This document shows, in pieces, positions 1-8,076 of a stretch of 50,704 nucleotides of DNA. The notes below the pieces were generated by a model. That model ran no database searches, was not told the origin of the DNA, and saw only the letters and a list, made by a program, of their open reading frames with translations. Within the stretch, counting starts at the first letter, position 1, and each line of letters starts with the position of its first letter. The DNA is taken from positions 1-50,704 of the forward strand of contig CAKUGH010000007.1 in assembly GCA_934654605.1 (NCBI GenBank), given 5' to 3'. The DNA is from an uncultured Collinsella sp. GTDB lineage: Bacteria; Actinomycetota; Coriobacteriia; Coriobacteriales; Coriobacteriaceae. Both the position numbers and the translations under genes were made by a program.

Positions 1-759
1 GCCTTCTTTGCGTCGCTGTGCCAGACCGAGGTGCGCGACGTGTGGCGCGACCCGGCGAGCTTTGAGCTCGACCAGGCAGCCGTGCTCGCCGCGGCGCCCG
101 AGTGCGACCTGGCCATCGTGACCTCGCCCAACAATCCCACGGGCGACGTGGCTCCGCTCGACTTTGTCGCGGCGCTGTGCGAAGCCTGTCCCGGCATGGT
201 GATGGTCGACGAGGCCTATGTTGAGTTTGCCGACGATTCGTTTGGCGCGGCCACGACGGCACAGGGGCTTATCGCCGAGCATCCCAACCTGGTGATTCTG
301 CACACGCTGTCCAAGGCGTTTGGTGCCGCCGGTACGCGTCTGGGTTACGTGATCGCGGCGCCCGAGGTTATCGAGGTGTTCGCGGCGATTCGCCAGATCT
401 ACTCGGTCAACGTGCTGAGCCAGGCGGCGGCACTTGCCTGCGTACGTGCCCGCGATGCGCATGCGCCCGTGGTGGCGCTGGTTGCGAACGAGCGCGACCG
501 CGAGCTGGCTTCCCTGCACGCGATGGGTGCCGCGGGCCTGCCGGTGGAGGCATGGCCGAGTGCGGCGAACTTTGTGCTCGTACGCACGCCGCACGCCACG
601 CGCGTGCGCGAGCGCCTGCGCGACGAGTATTCCATTTTGGTGCGCGACTTTAGCTACGCGCCGGGGCTCGCTGACTGCCTGCGCATTACCGTGGGCACGC
701 CGCAGGAAAACGAAGAAGTGCTGGACGCGTTTGCCGCGCTGGTGAAGGAGGAGATGTAG
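1..759 (+). CDS. hisC: histidinol-phosphate aminotransferase, 5' end outside window
   Basis: PLP-dependent fold-type I aminotransferase that converts imidazole-acetol phosphate plus glutamate to histidinol phosphate. The reading frame is open from base 1, so the gene begins upstream and the N-terminal part is missing. Visible motifs are SPNNPTG (around nt 124-144), DEAYVEF (around nt 208-228), and LSKAFG with the PLP-binding lysine codon at about 313-315, followed by RLGY. The C-terminal domain with the conserved LRITVG is complete. The stop codon is followed directly by the hisB ATG, so the two genes are translationally linked. It is the first visible gene of a his operon; hisG and hisD are not in the window and may lie upstream. 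Confidence 0.93.
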   Translation, partial: AFFASLCQTEVRDVWRDPASFELDQAAVLAAAPECDLAIVTSPNNPTGDVAPLDFVAALCEACPGMVMVDEAYVEFADDSFGAATTAQGLIAEHPNLVILHTLSKAFGAAGTRLGYVIAAPEVIEVFAAIRQIYSVNVLSQAAALACVRARDAHAPVVALVANERDRELASLHAMGAAGLPVEAWPSAANFVLVRTPHATRVRERLRDEYSILVRDFSYAPGLADCLRITVGTPQENEEVLDAFAALVKEEM

Positions 760-1347
760 ATGGGCCGTTATGCCGAGGTGACCCGCAAGACGGGCGAGAC
801 CGACATTGTCGTCAAGCTCGACCTGGATGGATCCGGCGTGTGCGATATCTCGACCGGCGTGCCGTTTTTCGATCACATGCTCAACGCCTTTGGCCGCCAT
901 GGTCTGTTTGACCTGACGGTGCACGCGGTGGGCGACGTTGAGGTCGACGCGCATCACACCGTCGAGGACACGGGCATTGTGCTGGGCGAGGCGTTTTGCC
1001 GGGCGCTGGGCGATAAGGCGGGCATCACGCGCTTTGCCGACGCGGCGGTTGCCATGGACGAGACACTCGTGATGGCCGCTGTGGACATCTCGGGTCGTGG
1101 GCAGGCCTACTGCGAGCTGCCCGTGCCGACCGAGCGCGTGGGCAGCTTCGATACCGAACTGGCCGTTGAGTTCTTCTACGCCTTTGCGCGCGACGCCAAG
1201 CTCACACTGCATGTGCGCGAGCTGGCGGGCGGCAACTCGCACCACATTATCGAGGCCGCCTTTAAGGCCGTGGGCCGCACGATGCGCCACGCCTGCGAGC
1301 TGGACCCGCGCGTGCAGGGCGTCCCCAGCACCAAGGGCTCACTGTAA
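760..1347 (+). CDS. hisB: imidazoleglycerol-phosphate dehydratase
   Basis: Mn-dependent enzyme of histidine synthesis that dehydrates imidazole-glycerol phosphate to imidazole-acetol phosphate. The 195-residue length is that of the monofunctional dehydratase; there is no N-terminal phosphatase domain as in the E. coli fusion. Metal-binding motifs are visible: FFDHMLNAFGRHG, DAHHTVEDTGIVLGEA, and SHHIIEAAFKAVGR near the C-terminus. The protein ends in the family-typical VPSTKGSL. Its ATG abuts the hisC stop; the GGAGG-type ribosome site lies inside the end of hisC (aaggaggagatgtag). Because this HisB lacks phosphatase activity, a separate histidinol-phosphatase is needed, and one is present at 4856-5767. 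Confidence 0.96.
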   Translation: MGRYAEVTRKTGETDIVVKLDLDGSGVCDISTGVPFFDHMLNAFGRHGLFDLTVHAVGDVEVDAHHTVEDTGIVLGEAFCRALGDKAGITRFADAAVAMDETLVMAAVDISGRGQAYCELPVPTERVGSFDTELAVEFFYAFARDAKLTLHVRELAGGNSHHIIEAAFKAVGRTMRHACELDPRVQGVPSTKGSL

Positions 1348-1364
1348 CCGCAACAAGAGTAAAA

Positions 1365-1408
1365 ACCGCCACAAAGGGGACAGGCACCTTCGTGGTGGTT
1401 TTGGACGA
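1365..1408 (+). repeat. imperfect hairpin between hisB and hisH
   Basis: Two arms, aaaaccgccacaaagg and ccttcgtggtggtttt, are complementary apart from one G-T wobble and one A-C mismatch, and enclose a short ggacaggca loop. The motif ggggacaggcacctt is of a kind I recall as widely dispersed in some anaerobe genomes, where it resembles REP units. Here it sits inside the his operon just before the likely hisH start. It could act as an internal processing or attenuation hairpin; this is inference. Confidence 0.5.
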
Positions 1409-1427
1409 TGAGAAAAGGGAGGGTCGC

Positions 1428-2129
1428 GTGGGCGAACCGAAGATCGTGGTGGTCGACTACCACAAGGGTAACTTGTCGAGCGTCGTGCGCGGGCTTGCGC
1501 GCGCCGGCGCCGTCGCCTGTACGTCGGACGACCCGGACCAGATCCGCCGTGCCGACGGCTTGGTCATCCCGGGCGTGGGCGCGTTCTACGACGCGATCGC
1601 CTTTATGCGCCAGAGCGGCGAGGCAGACGCCGTGCTCGACGCCGTGGCCGCCGGAACTCCGCTGCTCGGCATCTGCCTGGGCCTTCAGCTGTTTTTTGAG
1701 CGCGGTAACGAGGGCGTACCGGCGGACGAGGGCGCGGTCGCGGACGGTGGCGCCTCCGGGCAGGTCGGTGGCTCCTGGGTCGATGGCCTGGGCATTATGC
1801 GCGGCTCGTGCACGCGCCTGGAGTCGAGCCGTCTGAAGGTGCCGCACGTGGGCTGGGATCAGGTGCACATGACGCCCGCCGGTGCGGCCGATCCGCTGCT
1901 CGCCGGTTTTGCCGAGGGTGCCAACATGTATTTCACCCACAGCTATGCGGTGGCCGACGACGCCGATGCCGCCGATGTTCTGGCACGAACGCACTACACG
2001 CGGAGCTTCCCGTGCATCGTGCGCCACGGCAACGTGTGGGGCTGTCAGTTCCATCCCGAGAAATCCTCCGCGCTGGGCCAGCGCATCCTGAAGAACTTCG
2101 TGAGCATCGTAGAGGAGGCCGGCCGATGA
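1428..2129 (+). CDS. hisH: imidazole glycerol phosphate synthase, glutaminase subunit
   Basis: Class I glutamine amidotransferase that supplies ammonia to HisF. The frame is open from 1392, but the GTG at 1428 is preferred because AAGGGAGGG lies just upstream with good spacing and the protein then starts MGEPKIVVVDYHKGN, as in the family. This gives 233 residues. The nucleophile is in GICLGLQLFFE (Cys about residue 83), and the His-Glu pair is in QFHPEKSS near the C-terminus. An Ala/Gly-rich insert (about residues 93-118) follows the nucleophile loop. The stop overlaps the hisA start as ATGA, indicating translational coupling. Confidence 0.93.
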   Translation: MGEPKIVVVDYHKGNLSSVVRGLARAGAVACTSDDPDQIRRADGLVIPGVGAFYDAIAFMRQSGEADAVLDAVAAGTPLLGICLGLQLFFERGNEGVPADEGAVADGGASGQVGGSWVDGLGIMRGSCTRLESSRLKVPHVGWDQVHMTPAGAADPLLAGFAEGANMYFTHSYAVADDADAADVLARTHYTRSFPCIVRHGNVWGCQFHPEKSSALGQRILKNFVSIVEEAGR

Positions 2130-2869
2130 TCCTGTTTCCCGCAATCGATTTGATCGGCGGCAAGGTCGTACGCCTGGAGCGCGGCGACCGCAGCCGTTGC
2201 AAGGTATATTCCGACGACCCCGTCGCCGTGGCCCGTTCGTTTGCCGAGCAGGGCGCGAGCTGGGTGCACGTTGTCGACCTGTCCGCCGCCTTTGGCGAGG
2301 ACGAGGACGCACGTGCGGCCAACTCGGCGGCGATCAAGGCCATCTGCGACGTCGACGGTCTGTCCGTGGACGTGGGCGGCGGCGTTCGCTCGCTCGCCCG
2401 TATCGACGAGCTGGCCGGTTATGGCGCGCGCCGCATCGCGCTGGGCACGGTGCTTGTGACCGAGCCGGGCTTTGCCGAGGTGGCGGCTCGCGGCTTTGGC
2501 GAGCTGCTCGTGGCAGACATTGCCGCGCGTGACGGCCAGGTCAAGGTAAACGGCTGGCGCGACGGCGCGGGCGTGGCGCTCGATGATGCCGTGGCGCAGC
2601 TCAGCGAGCTGGGCTTTAAGCACCTGGTTTATACCGACATCGCGCGCGACGGCATGCAGACGGGCATCGACGTGGCGGCCTATCGCCATGTGGCGCAGGT
2701 CGCGGGCTTTCCCGTCGTGGCGTCGGGTGGCATCTCGACACTCGACGACATTCGTGCGCTTGCCGCGGTGGACGAGGACGCCATCGAGGGTGCCATTACC
2801 GGTCGTGCGCTCTACGAGGGCAACTTTACGCTGGCCCAGGCGCTCGCCGCCGCCCGAGGGGAGGAGTAG
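2126..2869 (+). CDS. hisA: ProFAR isomerase (phosphoribosylformimino-AICAR-phosphate isomerase)
   Basis: TIM-barrel isomerase opening the ribose ring of ProFAR. The start is the ATG overlapping the hisH stop, preceded by GAGGAGG inside hisH; this gives 247 residues. Catalytic aspartates are in FPAIDLIGGKVVRL (Asp 8 region) and YTDIARDGMQTG. The phosphate-binding loops are recognisable as VGGGVRS and ASGGIST. Some actinobacteria use a bifunctional PriA that also isomerises PRA. A separate trpF was not seen in this window, so dual function cannot be excluded. Only three bases separate it from hisF. Confidence 0.94.
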   Translation: MILFPAIDLIGGKVVRLERGDRSRCKVYSDDPVAVARSFAEQGASWVHVVDLSAAFGEDEDARAANSAAIKAICDVDGLSVDVGGGVRSLARIDELAGYGARRIALGTVLVTEPGFAEVAARGFGELLVADIAARDGQVKVNGWRDGAGVALDDAVAQLSELGFKHLVYTDIARDGMQTGIDVAAYRHVAQVAGFPVVASGGISTLDDIRALAAVDEDAIEGAITGRALYEGNFTLAQALAAARGEE

Positions 2870-2872
2870 CCC

Positions 2873-3655
<783 letters not shown>

Positions 3656-3656
3656 T

Positions 3657-3770
3657 GCTGCGGCTTGCCCAGGCACCCGACCTTCCGGCTCCAACCCTCC
3701 TCGCGTACTTAAGTACGCGTCGTCGGGCTTGTCGCTCGGAATCTCGGGCACCTGGACAACCCTCGCCGAC
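3657..3770 (+). repeat. 114-bp structured repeat, copy 1 (in the hisF-hisI gap)
   Basis: Aligns without gaps to 40465-40578. The outer arms (gcccaggcacccga and tcgggcacctggac) are nearly complementary. The central 18 bp, cgcgtacttaagtacgcg, is a perfect palindrome. An inner stem (ttccg / cggaa) differs in sequence from copy 2 but still pairs. It occupies most of the hisF-hisI spacer, so it should be transcribed within the operon. Confidence 0.75.
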
Positions 3771-3797
3771 CGGCGATGTTTAAATTGGGGAATTGAA

Positions 3798-4139
3798 ATG
3801 AGAGAAATTACTACTCCAGCGGATCTTAAGTACGACGCCAGTGGACTGATTCCTTGTGTGGTTCAGCAGTATGACACCGGCGAGGTGCTTATGGTTGCTT
3901 GGATGAACGAGGAATCGGTGGGGCTGACGCTCAAGACCGGGACCACGTGGTTTTGGAGCCGCAGCCGCCAGGAGCTTTGGAACAAGGGCGCGACGAGCGG
4001 CAACATGCAGGAGGTCAAGGAGCTCTGGGTCGACTGCGATAACGACACGCTGCTGGTCAAGGTGGACTCTCCGGGCCCGGCTTGCCACACCGGCAACCGT
4101 ACCTGCTTCTTTAAGCGCGTGGAAGGGGGAGTGCGATGA
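3798..4139 (+). CDS. hisI: phosphoribosyl-AMP cyclohydrolase
   Basis: Opens the purine ring of PR-AMP; third step of histidine synthesis. An upstream extension to 3729 is open, but the ATG at 3798 matches the family N-terminus (short lead, then [20 protein letters not shown]) and avoids the repeat. Family signature is clear: [25 protein letters not shown], and the Zn-binding cysteines in DCDND ... GPACHTG ... TCFF. The 113-residue length is that of the monofunctional enzyme. The stop overlaps the next start (ATGA). The ribosome site is weak (ttgggg). Confidence 0.95.
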   Translation: MREITTPADLKYDASGLIPCVVQQYDTGEVLMVAWMNEESVGLTLKTGTTWFWSRSRQELWNKGATSGNMQEVKELWVDCDNDTLLVKVDSPGPACHTGNRTCFFKRVEGGVR

Positions 4140-4363
4140 AAGTCGTGACGCCGTTCGAGGTCGCCGACTGCAACACCGAGCTCCTCCGCGCGGGCGTGCC
4201 ATGCCGCGTGCACCTGACTGATGCCTGCGGGGCGCAGTCGCTTTGGCTCGAGGCCGAGAAGGAAAGGCTCGATGAGGCCCATGCCGTCATCGTCGAGTTC
4301 TTTGAGAAAAAGGGCGCAAAGCCTCGGTTCGATGAGACCGGTACCTACTTTACGCTGCAGTAA
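4136..4363 (+). CDS. 75-aa protein of unknown function between hisI and hisE
   Basis: Starts four bases inside hisI and ends 15 bases before hisE, so it is almost certainly co-translated with the his genes. The protein is small and soluble, with a central [14 protein letters not shown] segment and a basic/acidic helix (about residues 41-60) ending in [17 protein letters not shown] see no catalytic motif that I can name. It resembles small proteins that I recall being called RDAC-family in Collinsella relatives, but I cannot verify that. Its tight placement between the two PRA-processing enzymes suggests a role linked to them. Confidence 0.8.
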   Translation: MKVVTPFEVADCNTELLRAGVPCRVHLTDACGAQSLWLEAEKERLDEAHAVIVEFFEKKGAKPRFDETGTYFTLQ

Positions 4364-4378
4364 CGAGAGGAAATAACC

Positions 4379-4696
4379 ATGGGAGTCAGAACAGCTAACG
4401 TGCAGCCGGGAAATATCGGCGAGACGCTGACGGGACTGGCCGAGGTGATTCACGGTCGTCGCGATGCGTCCGCGGAGGAGAGCTATACCGCCCGCCTACT
4501 GAGCGATGTCGAGGACGAGCTGCTCAAGAAACTTGCCGAGGAGGCGAGCGAGGTCATCATGGCCTGCAAGGATAACGACCACGATCACATCCGCTACGAG
4601 GCCGGCGACCTGGTCTACCACCTGCTCGTGACGCTCGAGCGCTACGGCATCACCCTCGACGAGCTGGCCGGCGAACTCAACGCCCGCCGCCACTAG
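4379..4696 (+). CDS. hisE: phosphoribosyl-ATP pyrophosphatase
   Basis: MazG-fold enzyme that hydrolyses PR-ATP to PR-AMP, the second step of histidine synthesis. In this organism it is separate from hisI. Motifs are YTARLLSDVEDELLKKLAEE, EASEVIMACKD and YEAGDLVYHLLV, the last holding the metal-binding E/D pattern. Length is 105 residues; the start has a GAGAGGAAA ribosome site. It is the last gene of the visible his transcription unit; two hairpins follow. Confidence 0.95.
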   Translation: MGVRTANVQPGNIGETLTGLAEVIHGRRDASAEESYTARLLSDVEDELLKKLAEEASEVIMACKDNDHDHIRYEAGDLVYHLLVTLERYGITLDELAGELNARRH

Positions 4697-4738
4697 TCGA
4701 GCTTTTGGTGCAAGGGGGGCAGGATACTTTGCTCCAAA

Positions 4739-4769
4739 TGATCCGTTTTCCTCCGTCTCCAACGGATCA
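4739..4769 (+). terminator. hairpin after hisE
   Basis: Perfect 9-bp inverted repeat tgatccgtt / aacggatca with a 13-nt pyrimidine-rich loop. It lies 43 bases past the hisE stop. There is no long T-tract, so it may be a processing or Rho-stalling hairpin rather than a classical terminator. Confidence 0.45.
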
Positions 4770-4775
4770 AATGGA

Positions 4776-4842
4776 AGTTGCGGTGGAATAGTTCTTGTTT
4801 GACGGTCTTAGGGCCATAAACAGGAACTATTTCACCGCAACT
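4776..4842 (+). repeat. 67-bp palindromic repeat, copy A
   Basis: Arms agttgcggtggaatagtt and aactatttcaccgcaact pair over more than 20 bp, with a G-U wobble on the + strand. Three further copies of exactly 67 bp lie at 13078, 14663 and 46450. It sits between the convergent hisE and histidinol-phosphatase genes. Confidence 0.9.
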
Positions 4843-4855
4843 CATGAAGGGATGG

Positions 4856-5767
4856 CTAGGCGAGGGGTGTGGATTCCCATTCGCCGGTGGGGTGGGGGAT
4901 ATCGAAGGCCCGGTAGCCGCAGTCGTAGGCGTGTGCCTGGGCCTCGCGGATGTTCCAGCAGATGTCGCAGGCGCGGTGCGCGTCCGAGCCAAAGGTGATG
5001 GGCACCTCGGCGTGGGCGAAGCAACGCAACAGCCCGGTCGCGGGGTAGTAGTCGTCGAGGCCCTTGCGCGGTGCGGCGGTCGAGACCTCAACGCGGCGAC
5101 CCGTATCGTGGGCGCATTCGGCCATCTGCTCCCAAAACGGCGCGGGATCAAAGTCGGGTGCAAAGCCCTCCTTCGAAAAGCGCATGACCAGGTCGGGGTG
5201 TGCCATCACGTCAAAGTTGAGTGAGCTTTCGCAAGCACGGCACCAGTCGTCGACATAGCGCTCCCATACCCCGCGCACCCCCAGGTTCTCCCAGACGTGC
5301 AGGTTGGTGTCGTCGTCGATCCAACCGCAGGGCGAATCAGGCGTATCGGGGCGAGCGACGTCCTCCGTTCCCGCCGTGCCTGCGGCACCGGCCATGATAT
5401 CGCCGGGGTCGCCGATCCAATGCACGCTACCCAGGCGCACCACGGCGCCTTTTGACCAGCGCTCAACCAAAGGCTCGCAGCCCTCGTACCAATCGCATTC
5501 AAAACCATAGATAAAGGTGAGCTCCGGCGCGATTTGCGTGGCGAGCTTGCGAGCGTCCTCAAATGCCAGGCGATGTGCCGGCAAGTCGCCCTCGACAACC
5601 TGTACCTCGCAGTTGGCATCCATGCTGGCGGGCAGGGTGAGGTGGTCGGTCGAGACCATGACCTGACATCCGGCGGCGGCAGCGGCACGGACGTTCTCCT
5701 CAAACGAGGCATGCCCGTCCGAAAACGAGGTATGGGTATGGCAATCGACCAGCGGGCATGCGGGCAT
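4856..5767 (-). CDS. histidinol-phosphatase, PHP family
   Basis: PHP-domain metallophosphatase, 303 residues, of the HisJ/HisK type that dephosphorylates histidinol phosphate. The frame is open to 5881, but the start at 5767 gives MPACPLVDCHTHTSFSDGH with AAAGGAG at good spacing upstream. PHP metal ligands are visible: CHTHTSFSDGH, STDHLTL, FECDWYEG, SVHWIGD, MAHPDL and GSDAHRACD. It is convergent with the his operon, which supplies only a monofunctional HisB, so it plausibly completes the pathway. An Ala/Gly/Thr-rich stretch follows the SVHWIGD motif. Other PHP phosphoesterase activities cannot be excluded from sequence alone. Confidence 0.88.
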   Translation of the reverse strand: MPACPLVDCHTHTSFSDGHASFEENVRAAAAAGCQVMVSTDHLTLPASMDANCEVQVVEGDLPAHRLAFEDARKLATQIAPELTFIYGFECDWYEGCEPLVERWSKGAVVRLGSVHWIGDPGDIMAGAAGTAGTEDVARPDTPDSPCGWIDDDTNLHVWENLGVRGVWERYVDDWCRACESSLNFDVMAHPDLVMRFSKEGFAPDFDPAPFWEQMAECAHDTGRRVEVSTAAPRKGLDDYYPATGLLRCFAHAEVPITFGSDAHRACDICWNIREAQAHAYDCGYRAFDIPHPTGEWESTPLA

Positions 5768-6084
5768 GGCGGCTCCTTTGCATTTGGCGAATTCGCTCCA
5801 TTGTAACGGCGCGACTCTCAACGCGCCGGGTATGCTGCGAGTCGAAATCGAGCGGAAAGGGCGGGCGGCGTGCGGTGGCACCTCGCTTGCGCTCTCAAAA
5901 CGTGTACATCAGCCTCCAAAATCGACTAAAAATGACATGTTTGGAGGCTGACGTACACGTTTTGATGGGGGTGGTGGCGACGGACGAAAGTCGCGCCCAT
6001 CCGAGGATACCGCTCCCGCGTCGCCCGCGATGTGCTAGCGTTTGGGTGAACAAAACGAGCCCGTGCGGAAAGGATCCGGACCGT
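5768..6084. other. intergenic region, divergent promoters expected
   Basis: Lies between the divergent histidinol-phosphatase (minus) and LarC-like (plus) genes, so both promoters should be here. Apart from the 69-bp hairpin at 5896-5964, I see no convincing coding frame or operator. Confidence 0.5.
5896..5964 (-). repeat. 69-bp hairpin, 25-bp arms
   Basis: The arms at 5896-5920 and 5940-5964 are complementary over 25 bp with a single exception. That position is a G-U wobble on the minus strand and an A-C mismatch on the plus strand, so the minus strand folds best. The minus strand is upstream of, and sense to, the histidinol-phosphatase gene. The 19-nt loop is A+T-rich. No second copy was found in this window. 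Confidence 0.75.
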
Positions 6085-6570
6085 ATGCAACGTGGAAGTA
6101 CATCTCCGCTGTCGCGCGAGACCGATGCGCCCGAAACCATCGTCAAGCTGGAATGCGACATCGACGACGCGTCGCCCGAGGTGCTCGCCTACGCCGCCGA
6201 CCGCCTGCGCGAGGCCGGTGCGCGCGAGGTGCACTGGCTGCCCCTCTACTGCAAAAAAGGCCGCCCCGGCTGGCAGCTGCAGGTGATCTGCGCCCACGAG
6301 GATATCGAGCGTCTGCAGACGATTGTCTTTTTGGAAACCACGACCAACGGCATTCGCCGCCAGGTCATGGAGCGCGTCTGCCTACCGCGTCGCTTTGAAC
6401 AGGTGGCGACGCCCTGGGGCGAGGTGGCCGTAAAGGTGGCGACCCTGCCCGACGGCAGCGAGCGCGCGGCGCCCGAGTACGAGGACTGCGCCCGTCTCGC
6501 CCGAGAGCACGGCGTGCCGCTCCAGCGCGTGATGCAGGCAGCGCAAGCCGCAGCGCTCCAATTTGAGTAA
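6085..6570 (+). CDS. LarC C-terminal domain protein (nickel-pincer cofactor), stand-alone
   Basis: 161 residues matching the C-terminal half of LarC, the CTP-dependent cyclometallase that inserts nickel into the pincer nucleotide cofactor of lactate racemase and related enzymes. Matching features are VKLECDIDDASPEVLAYA, the YCKKGRPGWQLQV strand, FLETTTNGIRRQVMERVCLP, and PEYEDCARLAREHGVPL. The N-terminal LarC1 portion is absent; no such reading frame lies upstream, where the histidinol-phosphatase gene is. The ATG at 6085 has AAAGGA about 11 bases upstream. In Lactiplantibacillus, LarC is made by ribosomal frameshifting of larC1/larC2; here LarC2 stands alone. LarB and LarE are not in this window. 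Confidence 0.8.
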   Translation: MQRGSTSPLSRETDAPETIVKLECDIDDASPEVLAYAADRLREAGAREVHWLPLYCKKGRPGWQLQVICAHEDIERLQTIVFLETTTNGIRRQVMERVCLPRRFEQVATPWGEVAVKVATLPDGSERAAPEYEDCARLAREHGVPLQRVMQAAQAAALQFE

Positions 6571-6624
6571 CGCGGCCGGAGACACGCCGCGCCCAGCCCA
6601 ACTAACCCCACCGAAAGGACCCCC

Positions 6625-7173
6625 ATGAAATACCTCATCGCCTCCGATATCCACGGCTCGGCATACTGGGCCGAGCACCTCGTCGCCGCCATCGAGCGCG
6701 AGAACCCCGACCGCATCGTGCTGCTGGGTGACCTGCTCTATCACGGTCCGCGCAACGACCTGCCGCGCGATTACGCCCCCAAGCGCGTGATCCCGCTGCT
6801 CAACGCCCTGGCCGACCGCATCATCGCGGTGCGCGGCAACTGCGACGCCGAGGTCGACCAGATGGTCCTCGACTTCCCCGTCATGGCCGACTACGCCACG
6901 CTGTTCGACGAGGCCGGCCGCGAGCTGTTCCTGACGCACGGCCACGTCTTTGGCGCCGGCATGCACAACAGCGTCGACCACGCGCCCGCGCTGCCCGAGG
7001 GCTCCGCGCTCGTCTACGGCCACACGCACATCAAGGTCAACGAGGCAAGCGAGGCGCACCCGGGCCTGTGGCTCTTCAACCCCGGCAGCGTGAGCATCCC
7101 CAAGGACGGCACGCACAGCTACGGCATCTACGAGGGCGGCGCGTTCCGCCACGTGATCCTGGAGGAGGAGTAA
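6625..7173 (+). CDS. YfcE-family metallophosphodiesterase
   Basis: 182-residue calcineurin-like phosphoesterase of the YfcE/MJ0936 class. Metal ligands are seen in order: SDIHGS (residues 7-12), LLGDLLYHGP, VRGNCD, LTHGH and YGHTH, followed by NPGSVSIPK, a typical YfcE C-terminal signature. YfcE enzymes hydrolyse phosphodiesters in vitro; the natural substrate is uncertain. The start has GAAAGGA spaced well. The stop is followed within three bases by mazG, so the two are likely co-transcribed. Confidence 0.88.
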   Translation: MKYLIASDIHGSAYWAEHLVAAIERENPDRIVLLGDLLYHGPRNDLPRDYAPKRVIPLLNALADRIIAVRGNCDAEVDQMVLDFPVMADYATLFDEAGRELFLTHGHVFGAGMHNSVDHAPALPEGSALVYGHTHIKVNEASEAHPGLWLFNPGSVSIPKDGTHSYGIYEGGAFRHVILEEE

Positions 7174-7175
7174 CC

Positions 7176-8036
7176 ATGGCGCAGCACATGGCTCAGCAAA
7201 ATGCCGAGGGCTCGCGCGATCTGTCCACGCTGGTCGACGCGTCGGCCGAGCTGCAGCATCTGGTGCAGACTATCTGGCGCCTGCGTCAGCCCGACGGTTG
7301 CCCGTGGGATCGCGAGCAGACGCATCAGAGCATCGGCAAGAACATGATTGAGGAAGCCTATGAGGCGCTCGACTGTATCGAGGCTGATGATGCGGCGCAT
7401 CTGCGTGAGGAGCTCGGCGACGTGCTCATGCAGGTAGTGCTGCATGCGCAGATCGCGGCGGACGCCGGCGAGTTTACGCTGGCCGACGTGGCGCGCGATA
7501 TCGACGCCAAGCTCATCCGCCGTCACCCGCACGTGTTTGGCGATGCGGACGCCGAGAGCTCCGATGAGGTGCTCAAGATCTGGGACGAGGTTAAGCTTGC
7601 GGAGAAGGCTGCCAAGGACAAGGCCGTGGCAGCAGGCGAGGCCGCGCCCGAGGGCCTGCTCGACGGCGTGCCCACGCATCTGCCGGCGCTGATGCAGGCC
7701 CAGAAGGTGTCGCGCAAGGCGGCGGCCGTGGGCTTTGAGTGGGAGACGGTCCAGGACGTGTGGGACGAGGTCGCCGAGGAGCGTGCCGAGTTTGAGGCCG
7801 AGGAGCCCGGCTCGCCCGAGCGCGAGATGGAGTTTGGCGACCTGCTCTTTGCCCTGGTCAACGTCGCGCGCAAGGAGGGGATCGACGCCGAGAGCGCCCT
7901 GCGCGCCAGCACGGCAAAGTTCCGCCGCCGCTGGGCCGCGATGGAGGCTGCTGCGCGCGAGGCGGGCGATGACCTCGCCGTCTGCTCAACCGCTCAACTC
8001 AATGACCTGTGGGACCAAGCAAAAGCAAGCGAGTGA
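7176..8036 (+). CDS. mazG: nucleoside triphosphate pyrophosphohydrolase
   Basis: 286-residue MazG with two alpha-helical NTP-PPase repeats, hydrolysing NTPs and dNTPs to the monophosphate; a housekeeping and stress function. Start motif WRLRQPDGCPWDREQTHQSI, then EEAYEALDCIE and EELGDVLMQVVLHA with the metal-binding ExxE...ExxD pattern. The second repeat has VWDEVAEERAEFE and EFGDLLFALVNVARKEG. The ATG at 7176 has GGAGGAG upstream, lying in the end of the preceding gene. The gene ends near an inverted repeat shared with the convergent ATPase gene. Confidence 0.93.
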   Translation: MAQHMAQQNAEGSRDLSTLVDASAELQHLVQTIWRLRQPDGCPWDREQTHQSIGKNMIEEAYEALDCIEADDAAHLREELGDVLMQVVLHAQIAADAGEFTLADVARDIDAKLIRRHPHVFGDADAESSDEVLKIWDEVKLAEKAAKDKAVAAGEAAPEGLLDGVPTHLPALMQAQKVSRKAAAVGFEWETVQDVWDEVAEERAEFEAEEPGSPEREMEFGDLLFALVNVARKEGIDAESALRASTAKFRRRWAAMEAAAREAGDDLAVCSTAQLNDLWDQAKASE

Positions 8037-8076
8037 GACCTGCGCCTCTCACGGCATCCATTCGCAGAGAGGTCTC
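8035..8076. terminator. possible bidirectional hairpin between mazG and the first ATPase
   Basis: GAGACCT and AGGTCTC arms (8035-8041 and 8070-8076) flank a 28-nt loop that itself contains gcctctc/gagag complementarity. It overlaps the ends of both convergent genes. No clear T-tract, so this is weak. Confidence 0.3.

Noticed and set aside
1176..2312. 378-codon open frame antisense to hisB, hisH and hisA
   Set aside because: Crosses three clear genes and is Arg/His-rich, as expected for a shadow frame.
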